Positions 44,062 through 55,520 of a stretch of DNA of 64,000 nucleotides are shown here, in pieces. Source of the DNA: Ceratopteris richardii (taxonomy: Eukaryota > Streptophyta > Polypodiopsida > Polypodiales > Pteridaceae). Position 1 is the stretch's first letter. Each line of letters starts with the position of its first letter. The stretch lies in assembly GCA_020310875.1 (NCBI GenBank), contig CM035431.1, positions 20,064,267-20,128,266 of the forward strand. Direction: 5' to 3'. The notes below the pieces were generated by a model that ran no database searches, was not told the origin of the DNA, and saw nothing but the letters and a program-made list of their open reading frames with translations. The position numbers and the translations under genes are program-made.

Positions 44062-46455
44062 TCATTTTGAATGTTGCACCCTGTAATGTAATAGGGATAT
44101 TAATACTAGTCCTACCGGATGGACGCATGACTGATTAGCCATACAAAAAAAAAAGTTAACTGGTTTGATATGATTCCAGCCTAGCTTTTGGCATATTGAT
44201 GCAGTAGCAATATTAACTCCCGATCCTCCATCAATTAGCACCTGCAAAATCTTGTGATTCTTAAACCAAATAGTAATGAGTGGTACAACATGATCAACCA
44301 TAGACTCAGTCTTCGGGTTGATGGTAGTAGTAGCCGGTGCCCAGGTTGAACTTGGATCAATCTACTGTTGGAATTGCAGGTGAATACCTGAAATGAGGGA
44401 TAAGAGTTGTTTGAGTGGAAGATAATCGATGCTTTAGCTAAGATATCCCATGCTACACTTGAATTGGGCGGTTCGGATGAAGCTTTTGATAACATTATTG
44501 GAGGCACTGGTACTGGGTCCAATGTAGATACTGATGATTGAACACTTTGTCATGTCACGGGTGTAGGGTCAGGGAAAATTGGTCATTCCTCCACAAACCA
44601 CCTAGATGCTTTGACAAAAGTCCACTGTTGTTCCTTCAATCATTGCTCAACACTTTGGCAGTCGGGTGGAGGGTTTTACCAGATCGGGTCTGCACTGCTA
44701 TGGTTTGCGTATCTGCTGTTGTGATGTAGACCATATTTGCCATTGGACTCTGCCTATCTTTTGTCATTTGTCATATTCATGGGCTTCTTTACATTGACGA
44801 CATATATGACCTACTTCCCCATAGAAATGGCATCTAGTTGGAGTTAAAGCCATAATGTTACTTGTTTTCCCTGTGTTCCACCGAGTTTGCCCAAAATTTC
44901 TTATCTAAGTTCCCCTATAATTGTTGTAAGTTGCAGAGGCTATATTTCTCAAATGAGGGGTTACATAGCTTGTTGTTGTTGTTCCAGCTCTTGAAGAACC
45001 ACATTAATAGCTAGTTTGTTTTGTGTCTTTTCATTGTAGGGGCAATTATCTATTGAATGGCTAGCAGTATCGTAGATAGTGCAGTAGACTTGATTAAGGG
45101 CATAGTTTGTTGCTACATGTCTAGGGTTTTTAAATTTTTGTGCAGTAAACCTGTTTCAACAGATCATCATTTTTACTTTTGTTGGAATTTAGCAACTCTA
45201 GATCTTTTGTGAAGCCGCCAACCTTATGCTCCAACTACAGTGCCATAGCTATGAATGCATCTAAGTTCATTCCTCCAATCCAACAAATAATCATAACTTG
45301 TTGTAACTGAGGATTTAGTCTGTTGATAAACCATTATGTAATCACATCATCCAAGAGATTTGCATGGGCTGGAGGCAATTGTTGTAAGTGTGTGCGAAAC
45401 AATGTCGCATGTTCTTGCACACTCTAATGCATTTTCTATCGGTTATTCTATAGATAGTTAAATATATCTACTGCATTTTTCTTTAGTCTGAATCATTATA
45501 AGAAAGCATTATTGACATCATCATACGACCTCAAACGGTTTATGTCATATTCAGTCAACCAACATGTGGCTTCAGTCACTAAGGTTGATTGAAACACTAT
45601 GGGCTTGTACGCGGGGTCCTCTGAGTTGTCTAATACTGCATGATTAATTTCAAACGTGCACACATGCACCGCCAAATTTTGCATAGGTGACTCCCGCAGT
45701 GGATTGCCTTCGTTGACTTCCCTGTTGTTGCTGTTGCTGATGATGATTTTGGTTGTCTACCATGACTTTTGGATTGGGGTCCGCTATTTGTTCAAATTCA
45801 CGAGTGTACAATGATTGTTCAAGTTGATCTACTCCACAGTTATGTACTGATTCCTCTAACTATTGTGGTTCAATGTTATTTACTGGTTCTATTGGTTTGT
45901 GGCTAAGAAATGAGTTGTCCAGTAATTTAAGTCTTAATAGGCATGTTGGGGACCCACTCTTTTGACAGGTAATCGACGATGGAGCCTTTCCTGTTACTCC
46001 ATGAGTTTAAGGGTTTGTCTTGAATAAATTGCTCAATAGGAATACTTGGTTTAGGGGTACGGTCAGTGGTTTTCTCAATGGTTCCAATAGGTATCTTGGT
46101 ATCTTCACTAACTTGTTTGGTCGAATCTACTAGTATCGGAGCACCACTGAATTTGACACTACCACAGGATGTTGAACTGCTCCCAAAACGGCACTAGACT
46201 GTCATCGATTTTGGTACCAATATCAGTCACTGAACTATCATCGAATTGTACTGGACTCAGTTTCGATATGTTGTGCAACCCATAACTAAAGAAATGTTGT
46301 GGTGTTACTGCGCTGGTTCATGATAAGCCTTCCCCTTCAGATGAACTCCCTTGAATATTATTGTGTGATGGTATTCCTAATGTACTGTCTACTCGCCAAG
46401 GATGTCTATCGTTCCAATATTTAGGATAGTTTTTGCATGAATGCATTGCAGGCAT
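44062..46455 (-). pseudogene. H2: Gypsy gag and protease remnant, homologue of element H
   Basis: The start ATG is 46455 (MPAMHSC), then YWNDRHPW, parallel to YRSDQHPW in H. A Gln/His-rich run (MVDNQNHHQQQQQQ, 45720-45763), the gag core (FEINHAVLDNSEDPAYKPIVFQSTL, 45500-45680) and zinc-knuckle relics (CHFYGEVGHICRQC, one Cys lost) follow. At 44062-44301 a protease reads VLIDGGSGVNIATAS, with IDGGS in place of DSG, a form known in plant Gypsy proteases. The element stops at the F LTR. Stops are frequent. Confidence 0.75.
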
Positions 46456-47202
46456 GTAGAACAAGGTCTCCACTCAAAAGTATATCCTAAGTTTCTATCA
46501 AGAACTATATTCCAAGCCCCATGGTCAGCACCAGTGTTAACTCTCTATCCTAACAAACTGTATCAAATATGATTACAGTAAAAGAGTGCCTTACAAGGTT
46601 CTTGGGATGGACAGGGGTCTGTAACCAGCGGCCCTATAATATCTTCCCACTCCACAACCTAGATCCACTACTACAACAGATTACTGGAAGGACTACTATC
46701 ACTCACGTTTTAGTGTATCGACTTTGCTAATTATGTTCATCATTTTAATTACTGATCAGTACACCATGCTGAGTGCTAATTACTCAGAAATATCTATCAT
46801 CACACTTACTGTAGTGCAAATAATCTACTACAAAATTCACTTATGTTGAACTTTATATAATTGCCACCGCTACTTTGATTATCAATGAGATTAGAGACTT
46901 GATCACTTTCACTTTCAATTAGAGCAACTTAATGTTTAATCACCACAACAAAGGAATCACTTATCTATCATTAGCAACATTGTATTGCACTTTACAGACA
47001 CTCAATGTGGATAAACAGAGTCTGCAACTGATTGTTGCATCACGTGTAGTCTAGCAAACTACCGTGCATCTTTTTCCACACCACAAAATGACACAATTAT
47101 AGAGCTTTTGTATTAATGTAAGAAATTACAAAAGTTAGGCCATTATGGAACTTCACCAAAATATTTGTAGATTTACAAAATAACAATCCAACGGCCTATT
47201 AA
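46456..47202. other. Probable leader and LTR of H2
   Basis: No gene seen. On minus AACACTGGTGCTGACCATGG (46518-46537) resembles the LTR/primer-site junction of element H (AACACTTGGCACCGTC), suggesting that the LTR of H2 runs from about 46535 to the right. The rest is AT-rich without motifs. Confidence 0.4.
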
Positions 47203-47626
47203 TTCTCTTGGTAATACATTTAGTATTGTGTGTTGTGTTCCAAGCTTCTTCTTTTTCCTTGTGTTTTTTGCATGCTTTTGCAGACCTCAAACTCCAACAA
47301 TTTGTATCAGAACATGTCGCTGCTTCATCTATGTCATTGTTGACACTGCTCCAAACATAGTCTCAGAATCACACAAAAATTGGTGAGCATACTTAGGGCG
47401 ATTAGGAGTTCAAAACAACTTTCAAAATCGTGATCTCACAATCTTGTGATGTGAACTTGTTTTTGCCTCCAAATGCACTACCACAATGCATGTGTAGGAA
47501 ATTTAAGTTACCCAGTACAAGTGCCTTGAAGTCTACTATAGATTTAGTAGAGCTCTCCAAGGTAGTTCTATTCACCTTTTTGAGATACAATCATTTTTCT
47601 ACATCAAGGTATTTTAGTTAGTGGCC

Positions 47627-48049
47627 ATGGCTGAAAGCAATGATGTATTCCATATGTTAGCTATTGAGGATATATTGGATGGTACTTATTACTTATTATG
47701 GGTATATATGATACGACATGTGTTGGTTGCAAAAGGACTGTGGGATATCGTGCAAGGTGTTGAAAAATTTCCTATTACACCTACAAATATAGTTGTAGAA
47801 GGTGATGCAGATGGTGTTAAAGATGAAGATCTTCAAATTCTTGTTTGTGTTGCAGTTCTTACTGCATTTGCTACAGAGAAACTTCGTTGGAATGGTAGAG
47901 ATGCTCACGCATATGCATTGATAACTTTTTCTATCAAACATGCCATTATTCCTCACATTCACTCTTGCAAAATAGCAAAGGATGCTTGGGATACACTTAC
48001 CACTTTGTATGAGGGAAGAAATGAGGCTTGTGAATGCATTTCTAGTTGA
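47627..48049 (+). pseudogene. Element J: gag (C-terminally deleted)
   Basis: MAESNDVFHMLAIEDILDG aligns with MAESSDVFRMLAVEDKLDG of K. The block KDAWDTLTTLYEGRNEA is conserved. After Glu-Ala the frame is lost because an internal deletion fuses gag to the integrase core. J keeps Trp where K has the TGA at 9440, which shows the K stop is secondary. Confidence 0.88.
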
Positions 48050-49765
48050 TTATGGGATAAAACACCAACGTATAGTGCCATTATACACGACAACAAAATG
48101 GTATTGCAAATGGAAAAATGGATATCTTATGAAAATGGCAAGGTGTATGGTCAAAGGTCAGGCTTTACCTCATAGTTTTTGGCTTGAGATCATAATGTGA
48201 GATGCATATGCACTTAACATGAATCCTATAAAGGTTATAAAACCTATAAATCCTTATGAAGCTTGACATGGTTTCAAGCCATATGCTTCTCATCTGCATG
48301 TTTTTGGTTATCTGGCATATGCATTAGTGCAATGACAATAGCACAAGAAATTAGATGATAAGGTTATGAACTACGTTTTTGTTGGGTATAGTTATGAGAG
48401 CAAAGGTTATGCATATCTCACCCACAAATTAGACACATTTTGGTCATTTATGACATAGTCTTTGTGGCAAATGTTGTGCAACCACTATTTTCATGTATGA
48501 AAGAGACATGAATGAGCCCAAAGGATGTCTATGATTCATTGTTTCCTCTTTTCACTTTAGGATATTCAAATGTATCTCCTAGTGAGGTGACTTCTTAGCC
48601 TATGCATATCTTGAAGGAGAACATAGATAATTCCGTTTTTTATGAAAATATTCATGATGCACTTACTAATGAAATAGAAGATATCGATGAGGCAAATTAT
48701 ATGTTGAAATCGTTGGTGCTGACTTTGAGAGATAATAAATTAGATGGAGCTTTGCCTTATTGTACTCAATCCAGATTCAATGATTCTTCCTTTGCACATG
48801 ATTGTTATGTAATGGTTTTCTTGAGCCTTTGTGGTGAGAATGAGATTATTTCCTTTGATGAAGCACAAAATTTAGAAAATTAGATGGCTGCTATGAAACC
48901 CAAATATGATGCTATCATGAAGGGCACTTTGTCTTTATGTGACTTTCCTCTTGGCATGAAGGTCTTTGGCACTAAATGGATCTATAAATTGAAATATAAG
49001 TGTGATAGTAATATTGAATGCTATAATTATATACCTTTTTTAGGTAAATTTTATGCCCAAGAAAAAGGCATTCACATACATGTTGTATGATAACTATTCG
49101 TAGCATCTATGCACCTGGAACTCACAATGATTTGCATGTACATCATTTGGACATCAAAATTGCATTCTTGAGCGGGGACTTGCATGAAAAAGTGTATGTT
49201 TTTCAACTCGTATTTTTGTGGAAAAAGGGTATGAAAACAAAGAGTAAAAATTAAAGATGGCATTGTATGGATTTTTGCAATACAAAGTGATTTTGATCTA
49301 CAATCTTTCAATCAAAAGAATTTTTCATTGAAAATATTTTGATCAAGTTTTTATTATATATATGCATCTAGAAAATTCAAATGACATCGTTTTGATCTAA
49401 ATTATTCTCAAAATCCTTGCACTGTTTGAAGCGTTGATGACTCTTGAACACTCTATCCAATGGTATTAGAGAACTTCCATAACTTCCAAAAATTTGTTTG
49501 CATGTTTAAATTTTAGCTTTATATTTTAATGTTGTTTCAAATGTTGAAGATTTTATATAAAAAATATGCATGTTATACCATGAAAAGATGTCTCTTATGT
49601 AAAAACATAAGAACTATACTTATGTAAAAACATAAGAACTATATGCTTTATCTGAGAAGATCCATGCCTACTTATTAATGCATGGATTTCAAAACAGTCC
49701 AACTAAAAGCACCTTGTATTTCAAGCGTGCACATGATGTACTTCTTAACGTTCTTGTTTATATCT
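48010..49765 (+). pseudogene. Element J: integrase and RT remnant
   Basis: It starts with NAFLVDYGIKHQRIVP (K: NAFLAERGIKHQCTVP). Motifs KMARCMVKGQALPHSFW and HLHVFGYLAYALV follow, then the RT entry MAAMKPKYDAIMKGTLSLCD, KWIYKLK. The RT part is interrupted at about 49275 by 365 bases and resumes with KIHAYLLMHGFQNSPT at about 49655. Many stops; no YVDD remains. Confidence 0.85.
49275..49640. repeat. Insertion in the RT region of J
   Basis: It separates the RT halves that are adjacent in K. It contains TGGTATTAGAGAAC, a primer-site-like motif (49460-49473), and two copies of a 25-base unit with ACTTATGTAAAAACATAAG at 49595-49645. No family identified; a small LTR fragment is possible. Confidence 0.45.
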
Positions 49766-50342
49766 ATAGCTCAGTGATGAGTAGCACCTACTTTAATGTC
49801 AATCCGGGAAGACATGAGTATGGTATGAAGACCACGAGCAAGTGAAGGCACAAATGTGTGAGTGAGAAGCACACAAACATGCACACACATACACACACAC
49901 GTGCACACACGACAAGAACAAAGAGAGTAAGACAATGGAATCACTTCTATTACCAACAAGTTCTCATACAAGCTCAAAACTACAAGAAGCTAGCCCAAAA
50001 ATGAGCTCTCTAGCTCTATTTATAGTTTTTGACTAGCTTTGGCCCTGTCCAAACCTAGTGTCCGGCCTAGTTAAAAATTAGGTTCCAGGGCTTATTTGAG
50101 GGTTCAAACGAGATCTAAAAAATATGAAAATTGGTAGGCAACTACTTCTAAGGTCCTCAAGCTCGAGGACTCCTCGGCTTGTACAAAATGGAGCTACAAA
50201 AAAGGGAAATGGTATTTACAATGGTTTTTAGTGATGAGAATCATTTTTAAAATGTGTAAGGATTGGAAAAAATTGATGGGTTGCTTCAGTGCTAGATCTG
50301 CATACATGCTCGTACTTGGCATCTTCCCATATGATGCCAACA
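49763..50342 (-). repeat. Element C 3' LTR
   Basis: On minus it starts TGTTGGCATCATATGGG after the polypurine tract. It contains a TATA box (CTATAAATAGAGC, minus, near 50015-50027), the CCGAGGAGTCCTCGAGCTTG block and an AC microsatellite (49875-49905). The inner end at about 49763 is approximate because it abuts J. Confidence 0.85.
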
Positions 50343-50354
50343 CTCTCCCCCCCT
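50343..50354 (-). promoter_or_regulatory. Element C polypurine tract
   Basis: AGGGGGGGAGAG on minus, directly before the LTR start. It overlaps the last ORF2 codons. Confidence 0.85.
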
Positions 50355-53300
50355 AGCGTTTGTCGCCTCTGACAGACCTCTGCTCCCCGGTTTGATCAAT
50401 GTATTGCTGTAGTATGTCTATTGCCAATTCTTGTTCTTTAATCCGCAGTCCCTTGACCAGGTCTCTCTGCAGGGCCTCCCAGTTAACTGCACCAGGCATG
50501 TCAGGTTGGGGCGTGGTGTAGAGTTCTGAATGCATTGTTTGTTCACAAGCGAATAACTGGAGCAGATGAGTTGGGCGTGGTGCGAATACTTCTGAGTGTG
50601 CTTCCCAGAACCCCGTGGTGAACATGTCATCAAAAGTTTGTTTGTAACAAGCAGGGAGATATCTTATTCGTGCATGCCACGCGTAAGCAACACGGATACT
50701 CGGGGTCATGCTCATATCATAAAGTAAATCATAATTGCCATTGATGAAGCCTGGAATTGGAGGCTGGATATAACGTACATTTCGGAAAGTCTTTAACACC
50801 ACTTGTATCATGTCCAAGATTTTGAGCATCATCTGCGCGACGACATCTGGCATGGGGTGGAGGTGTGGCATCCAATGTCGGATGGTAGCCATCATGTATG
50901 CTATTGTTGGAGTGCCTGTTGGGGGTGCGATAGAGGGGTAAGTCAGCCATTGTTTGCAATTTGTGTTGTTCTGAACCTTTATAGCAAATGCTTTCCATGA
51001 TCTTCTTCTCTGCACTGGCCCAAAGCAAGGGTTATATTTCAAATGCATGGGAGCGTGATCCCATGTTCTTAGCATTTCCGGATAGGTCTCAAGTAATTTT
51101 TGCCTCCACGTGGGCTGGAATATGGCCCCTTTTTTGGCTGCCTCTAGAATATCCTCTGGTTCAAACTGTGTGGCAAAAGTAGGGCACTTGTTGGTAACTC
51201 TTTTGATCTCTGCATTGTAGTCAGCCAATAATACAAAATAGGGTTTATATTGTAATTTTGAACTAGTTATCAGTCTTCTAGAGGCAAGGTGTCTGAAATA
51301 CTCTGATTGGAGTATGGTTTCTTCAATGGTCTTCATTGTCGGCATCTGAGTGGAGATATGTTCCTCATGAGTTGTCCCCATTTCTTCTACCTGTTTCATC
51401 CATGCCGACGGGGGCTCCTCATATGTGTCTTGTCCCTCCTCCGTGATTCTGCCGCCTGGAAGGGGTTGAGGCTCATAGTTGTCTTCAAATGTTTCCTCCA
51501 CTGGAATGATTACTGCTTCTTCTTCTATTGGTTGATCATGTGGAGAGGGGGATCTTTCATACTGTAACAACTTGATCTTTAATTCTGCCACTTGTTGTGG
51601 TAGCTCAAGTACCTCATTGGTCGTTGTTGATTCAAGCTCTTGTGAAGTGGCAGCATTAACCATCTTTTTAGCTTCTGGTGGTCGTGGTGTAGGCACTTGG
51701 GATCTTTGTAGCTCTTTTACTTGGTCAGCCAGCTGATCATGTGCTTCTAAGAGGTTGGCATAGGTTTCCAAAATTTGTTGTATGCTTTCTGAAGGGACGG
51801 CCCGGAAGCTTGCAGGGTCGATGGGTGCCCCTGGAGTACTTTATATGGCGGCTTCGATGTTGTCTTGATTTTGTTGCTGTAATCTCCTATTTTCTTCTTG
51901 TGCAGCCGCTAGGTGGCGTCAGAGTAGAGCCATGTTTCGTTGTAGTCTAGCATTACGGGCTAGCTGATCTCTGAGTTGTTCTTCCGCTGCCCTATTCGTC
52001 TCTGTATGTTTGGCTTCGAGCTCCACCTGGGATTGTTGGAGGGTGGTCACTTCATGTTGTAGTGTTGTATTACTTAGCTCCAAGGCATTCGCACGTGCCT
52101 GGAGTTGAGCCGAGAGATTGCACAACTCTGTGTTATTTCTTCCAGTAGTCTATACTCTTGCTTAAGTTGAGTGGCTGCTTCGAACATGGTGTCTAGTGCA
52201 TGACTAAATGATGTGGATGCAGGGGAGGTGGAAAATGCAAGGGTTCGGGAAATGGGGAGGGAAAAAGTGGGTGTTGTGCCTATTGTGGTTGGAAATGGTG
52301 ATGTGAGTGAATTGATATGTGATGATGTTGGAACAAAAGTGGGGGTGGGTGGTGCTGTGGATGGTGAAATGTCCATGGGATCGGACGTGATTGTGTGTGT
52401 TGTGTGAATCGTGAATACGGGAATGGTGGGCGGTGTGTTAGTGGTGGGTGTGAATGTGGGTGAGATGTGCTGGGAAAGGGAATTTCTCTTATAATCATCA
52501 ATTTGTCGCATCATATTTACAAGGTTTGCAAACAATGGAGGTAGGGTGGCTTGTGTTGGTTCTGAGGAGGTGAAGAGGGGCTCAATGGTCTGAGGTTGGG
52601 AAAGAGGAAATGTAGTGGTGAGGGGAAATGTGGGTGTTAAGGTCTGGGTAGGGGGATGTGTCTGCCCAAGAGCTGGTTGGAAAGAAGGGTGACCTATGAT
52701 GGTTTGAGTGGTGGCAGGATGACCTATATGATGTTGGGAAGATGGATCCACAATGATAGAGGTAGGGATAGGTAAGGATGACAAAATGATGGTGTGTGAC
52801 ATAGGTTCACTAAGGGTGGATATTGGTTGCTCAAGAATGCTAGCAGTGAGGGGTTTGGTGGGCTGAATGGGAGGTGACGGTGGAGATGTAATCTGTATAT
52901 TTACATCTGGTTCATAAAGGTTAGTTGGGCTAGCCATGTGAACATCTTCTTGAGTGGTGGTAGGGAAGGCGGTAGAGACTTCCATTTGAATCATCTTCCC
53001 CCTTTGTGGTCGTGTATCGATCCTTCGTTGATCGTATTGAGGAGGGTTGCGATGCAACATGATCCGCATAGCTTCTATAATCCCATATGTCTCCGCCAAA
53101 AGGTTCAATGATTCCACAAAATGGGGATCCGCGTTCTCTGCTTGAAGCATTTGATTCACCATCGCTCTATTTGCCTCCTCTGATAGCTTATGTCTCTTTT
53201 GTACCTGCTTGATCGTTTTGTAGAGCCGTTTGAGTTGGGCCGTGTAGGCAGGGGCCTCTTCCTCACTTTCTTCTGATTCATTCCTCTGCATCTCTTCCGG

Positions 53301-54300
53301 CCCATGTGTCCCTCCCTCCTGTGTTTGTTGTGCCTCATCTTCCCAATGCACCCTTCTAGCCGCACTATGTGTCTGTCCTCTCTAGGATGATGATTTGGGG
53401 CCTTCCGTGTCTGAGAAGAACTCACTCTCAGATAAGTGAGCTCTCTGCAAGAAGCTTTCAAAGTCAAAAGATGGGTCTTCTGGCAGTGGAGCCATGGATG
53501 CAAACTCCGCATCTGTGGGTAGTGGGGGGGCTGACGGAGTGGGTTGTACCATGCTTCCTGATTGGGGTCCTTGAAGATGGATTGTGAAAGGGGCTACTTG
53601 TTCTTCTTCTCTATTGGAGGCTTCTGTGGTGACTTCAGGAGGAATTAGAACCTGTGAAAGTGATCCACGCATTCTTTTAGCGGGTTGAACCCCTGATTTC
53701 CGCCCCTGAAAGAATTCCAATTGTGAGTACTTGAGGGCTCGTGCAATTGGCACATCATAATCAAGGCATCTGTAGATGATTCTTGTAATGGCGCAGCAGC
53801 CATTCAAAGTAGGCTTCCTCACTCCTCGCTTGCCTGCTTCATATAACTGATCAAGGATCCATACTGGCATTTTCATAGGTAAGTTCCCGATCTCTGCTAG
53901 GTATAACCCATACCAGATCTTCTTATGAGGCTGGGTGAACCAGTCTTGCGCCGGAAATGCGAAGTGTTGAAGGCACATCCGTAATGGTATGGCACATTTC
54001 TTTCAACTTCTTGATTTTATTGTTCTTCATAGACTCCGATATCAAAGGGTCTCGATCGGAAGGTACATGGGCACCATACATCTGAAGGGCTTCCCTGATT
54101 AAAGTAATATTCAACTCGAACTTCTTCATTTCCTCCTGGTTTGATAGGGAGGGCACCAGGAATGTGCCTGAATTATCTTTATCTCCTGTCGCCTTCAGTG
54201 TGGCAATCAAGTAGTAGCACCTCAGAAAATCAGGTCTAGGCAAAGCTGCACTAAAATAATCTTGCAATCCTGCTTTCAGCCAAATATCTTGAATGACAAT
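50353..54300 (-). pseudogene. Element C: ORF2 (env-position protein of unknown function)
   Basis: From right to left: conserved N-terminal domain (FLRCYYLIATLKA, SGTFLVPSL; 53923-54300), a frameshift near 53950, HFAFPAQDWFTQPHKKIWYGLYL and GNLPMKMPVWILDQLYEAG, an acidic linker, an alpha-helical block (YTAQLKRLYKTIKQVQKR), a Pro/Ser/Thr-rich segment (52230-53000), a frameshift near 52110, coiled coil (LEAKHTETNRAAEEQLRDQL), and a 470-residue open C-terminal piece (50353-51771). The last includes SWKAFAIKVQNN, YMMATIRHWMPHL, YLPACYKQTFDDMFTTGFW and HLLQLFACEQ. Compared with B the first 110 residues are lost. No transmembrane or signal segment is seen. Particle-associated or nuclear roles are both possible. 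Confidence 0.72.
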
Positions 54301-54542
54301 CCAGATGGTTAGTGGTTAGAGGTGAAGTGTTTGTGATAGATGTGAGTGATGTTTAGAGGTTAGTGTCATCCTAGATGCATACTTTGGTTATGCAATGGAC
54401 TCAGAATGCACCTATATCAGAGTGGATGGATTTACAAAATTGGGTTAGGGGGTTTGATACAGGGTTTAGTTCGCTAAACTTTAATCGAGGATTCGTAGTT
54501 CTTAGAGCTAAGGACAGGTAAAGATTTATGAGCGAGATTGTG
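54301..54542. other. Element C: spacer between pol tail and ORF2
   Basis: No gene seen. In element B the ORF2 N-terminus is encoded next to the equivalent place; here it is not recognisable, so part of ORF2 was replaced or lost. Confidence 0.4.
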
Positions 54543-54992
54543 CTAGATTTGGGACCTTTTGGGTACCCATTTCCAGACAGTCTTAGGTTTGATTGAGTGT
54601 GTGTTAGTGTGGGATTTAGGTAGAGTTCCTGAGTTGTTTGTCAAGAGGAATTGTGAGTGTTGATTTATGCCTGTGACTAGAGTTGGAGCTATTTGGGCTC
54701 GAAAACAGGCCTTGGGCACCCATATCTGTCTAGCATTGGGGCTAGCCTTCATTGACCACTTAGGGACCCAAATAGACATGGTATGCCTAGGAGGTTGCCT
54801 AGGGTACTCCTTCACTTGTGTCCTTGATGGTGTGGCTTGTTTTGTGCCTCCTCGAGAACCTGTTACTAGAGCTGTGGGTTTTCCATCCTTGCGTATCCAG
54901 TTCTGCTTCGCGCCACGAGGTACTCCGCGTTGCACTGGTTGGCACTCCTGTTTCTTGATCAGCAGTCTCCTTTGTGTTGTGTGATTTTTGGT
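54543..54992 (-). pseudogene. Element C: pol tail with three WVPK motifs
   Basis: Basic, Gln/Thr/Asn-rich frame of about 150 codons with MSIWVPKWS, RQIWVPKAC and WKWVPKRSQI, then a stop at 54543. It is in the frame of protease 2 after one TAG (54993-54995). The same three motifs in the same order occur in element B. A repeated Trp-aliphatic-Pro-Lys motif could bind RNA, gag or chromatin; no evidence decides. Confidence 0.55.
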
Positions 54993-55520
54993 CTACATGT
55001 TTAGAGTCTTCTTTGGAACAGATGGGAACTCCTCATTGACTCCTGTACCTTCGGTAATATTGACAATCCTCTGCACCATAGAACTCTGGACAAGAACAAC
55101 ATCTTCATGTGGATTCCTGGAGAGACCAGGAGTTGGTGCCTTTCCTATTGGTTTGAGTGCTTGATTTTCTAATTCAATCGTGAGATAGTTTTGGCCTACC
55201 CATGCCTGAAGAAGTCCACTTCTTACGTTGAGGTTGACTGCGTGATCATAGATCCAATCTTGGCCCAAGACAAGAGGTTCGGTAAGATCCTCATCTTCAC
55301 ATACTAGCACTTTTGCTGGCATTAGGACCTCTTGAATGTAGAGGGGAAGCTCCACTTCTCCCATGCAAGGGGTTTCAACTCCTCCTAGCCCTATGAGATA
55401 TGCCTCTAGGGGTTTTACCTCCAATTGCACTTGTTGGCAATAAGACAGCGGAACTGCACTAGTGGCGGCTCCTGAATCAATTAAAGCTCTCACGGTCCTT
55501 GCACTCTCTCCTTGTCCTAC
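54993..55520 (-). pseudogene. Element C: second retropepsin-like domain
   Basis: ALIDSGAATSAVPLSYC with Asp codon 55476-55478, then EAYLIGLGGVETPCMGEV and EPLVLGQDWIYDH. It is one frame away from the integrase C-terminus here, but in B it is in the same frame, so the polyprotein originally continued. The ordinary protease of C lies near 59875 (ILDSGAGVAI). The two domains are clearly different in sequence, so this is not a recent copy of protease 1. Confidence 0.75.

Larger units (their letters stand above)
47203..49765 (+). mobile_element. Element J: deleted Copia element of the K family
   Basis: It has an LTR tail (47203-47299: TGGTAATACATTTAGT, end AACTCCAACA), a decayed primer site TTGTATCAGAAC, gag, then a jump into integrase and RT. 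Residue-level similarity to K is clear throughout. The element ends where the LTR of C begins, so C was probably inserted into J. Confidence 0.85.

Noticed and set aside
50353..54300. ORF2 as a classical envelope glycoprotein
   Set aside because: The env position fits, but I see no signal peptide, fusion peptide or transmembrane segment in B or C.
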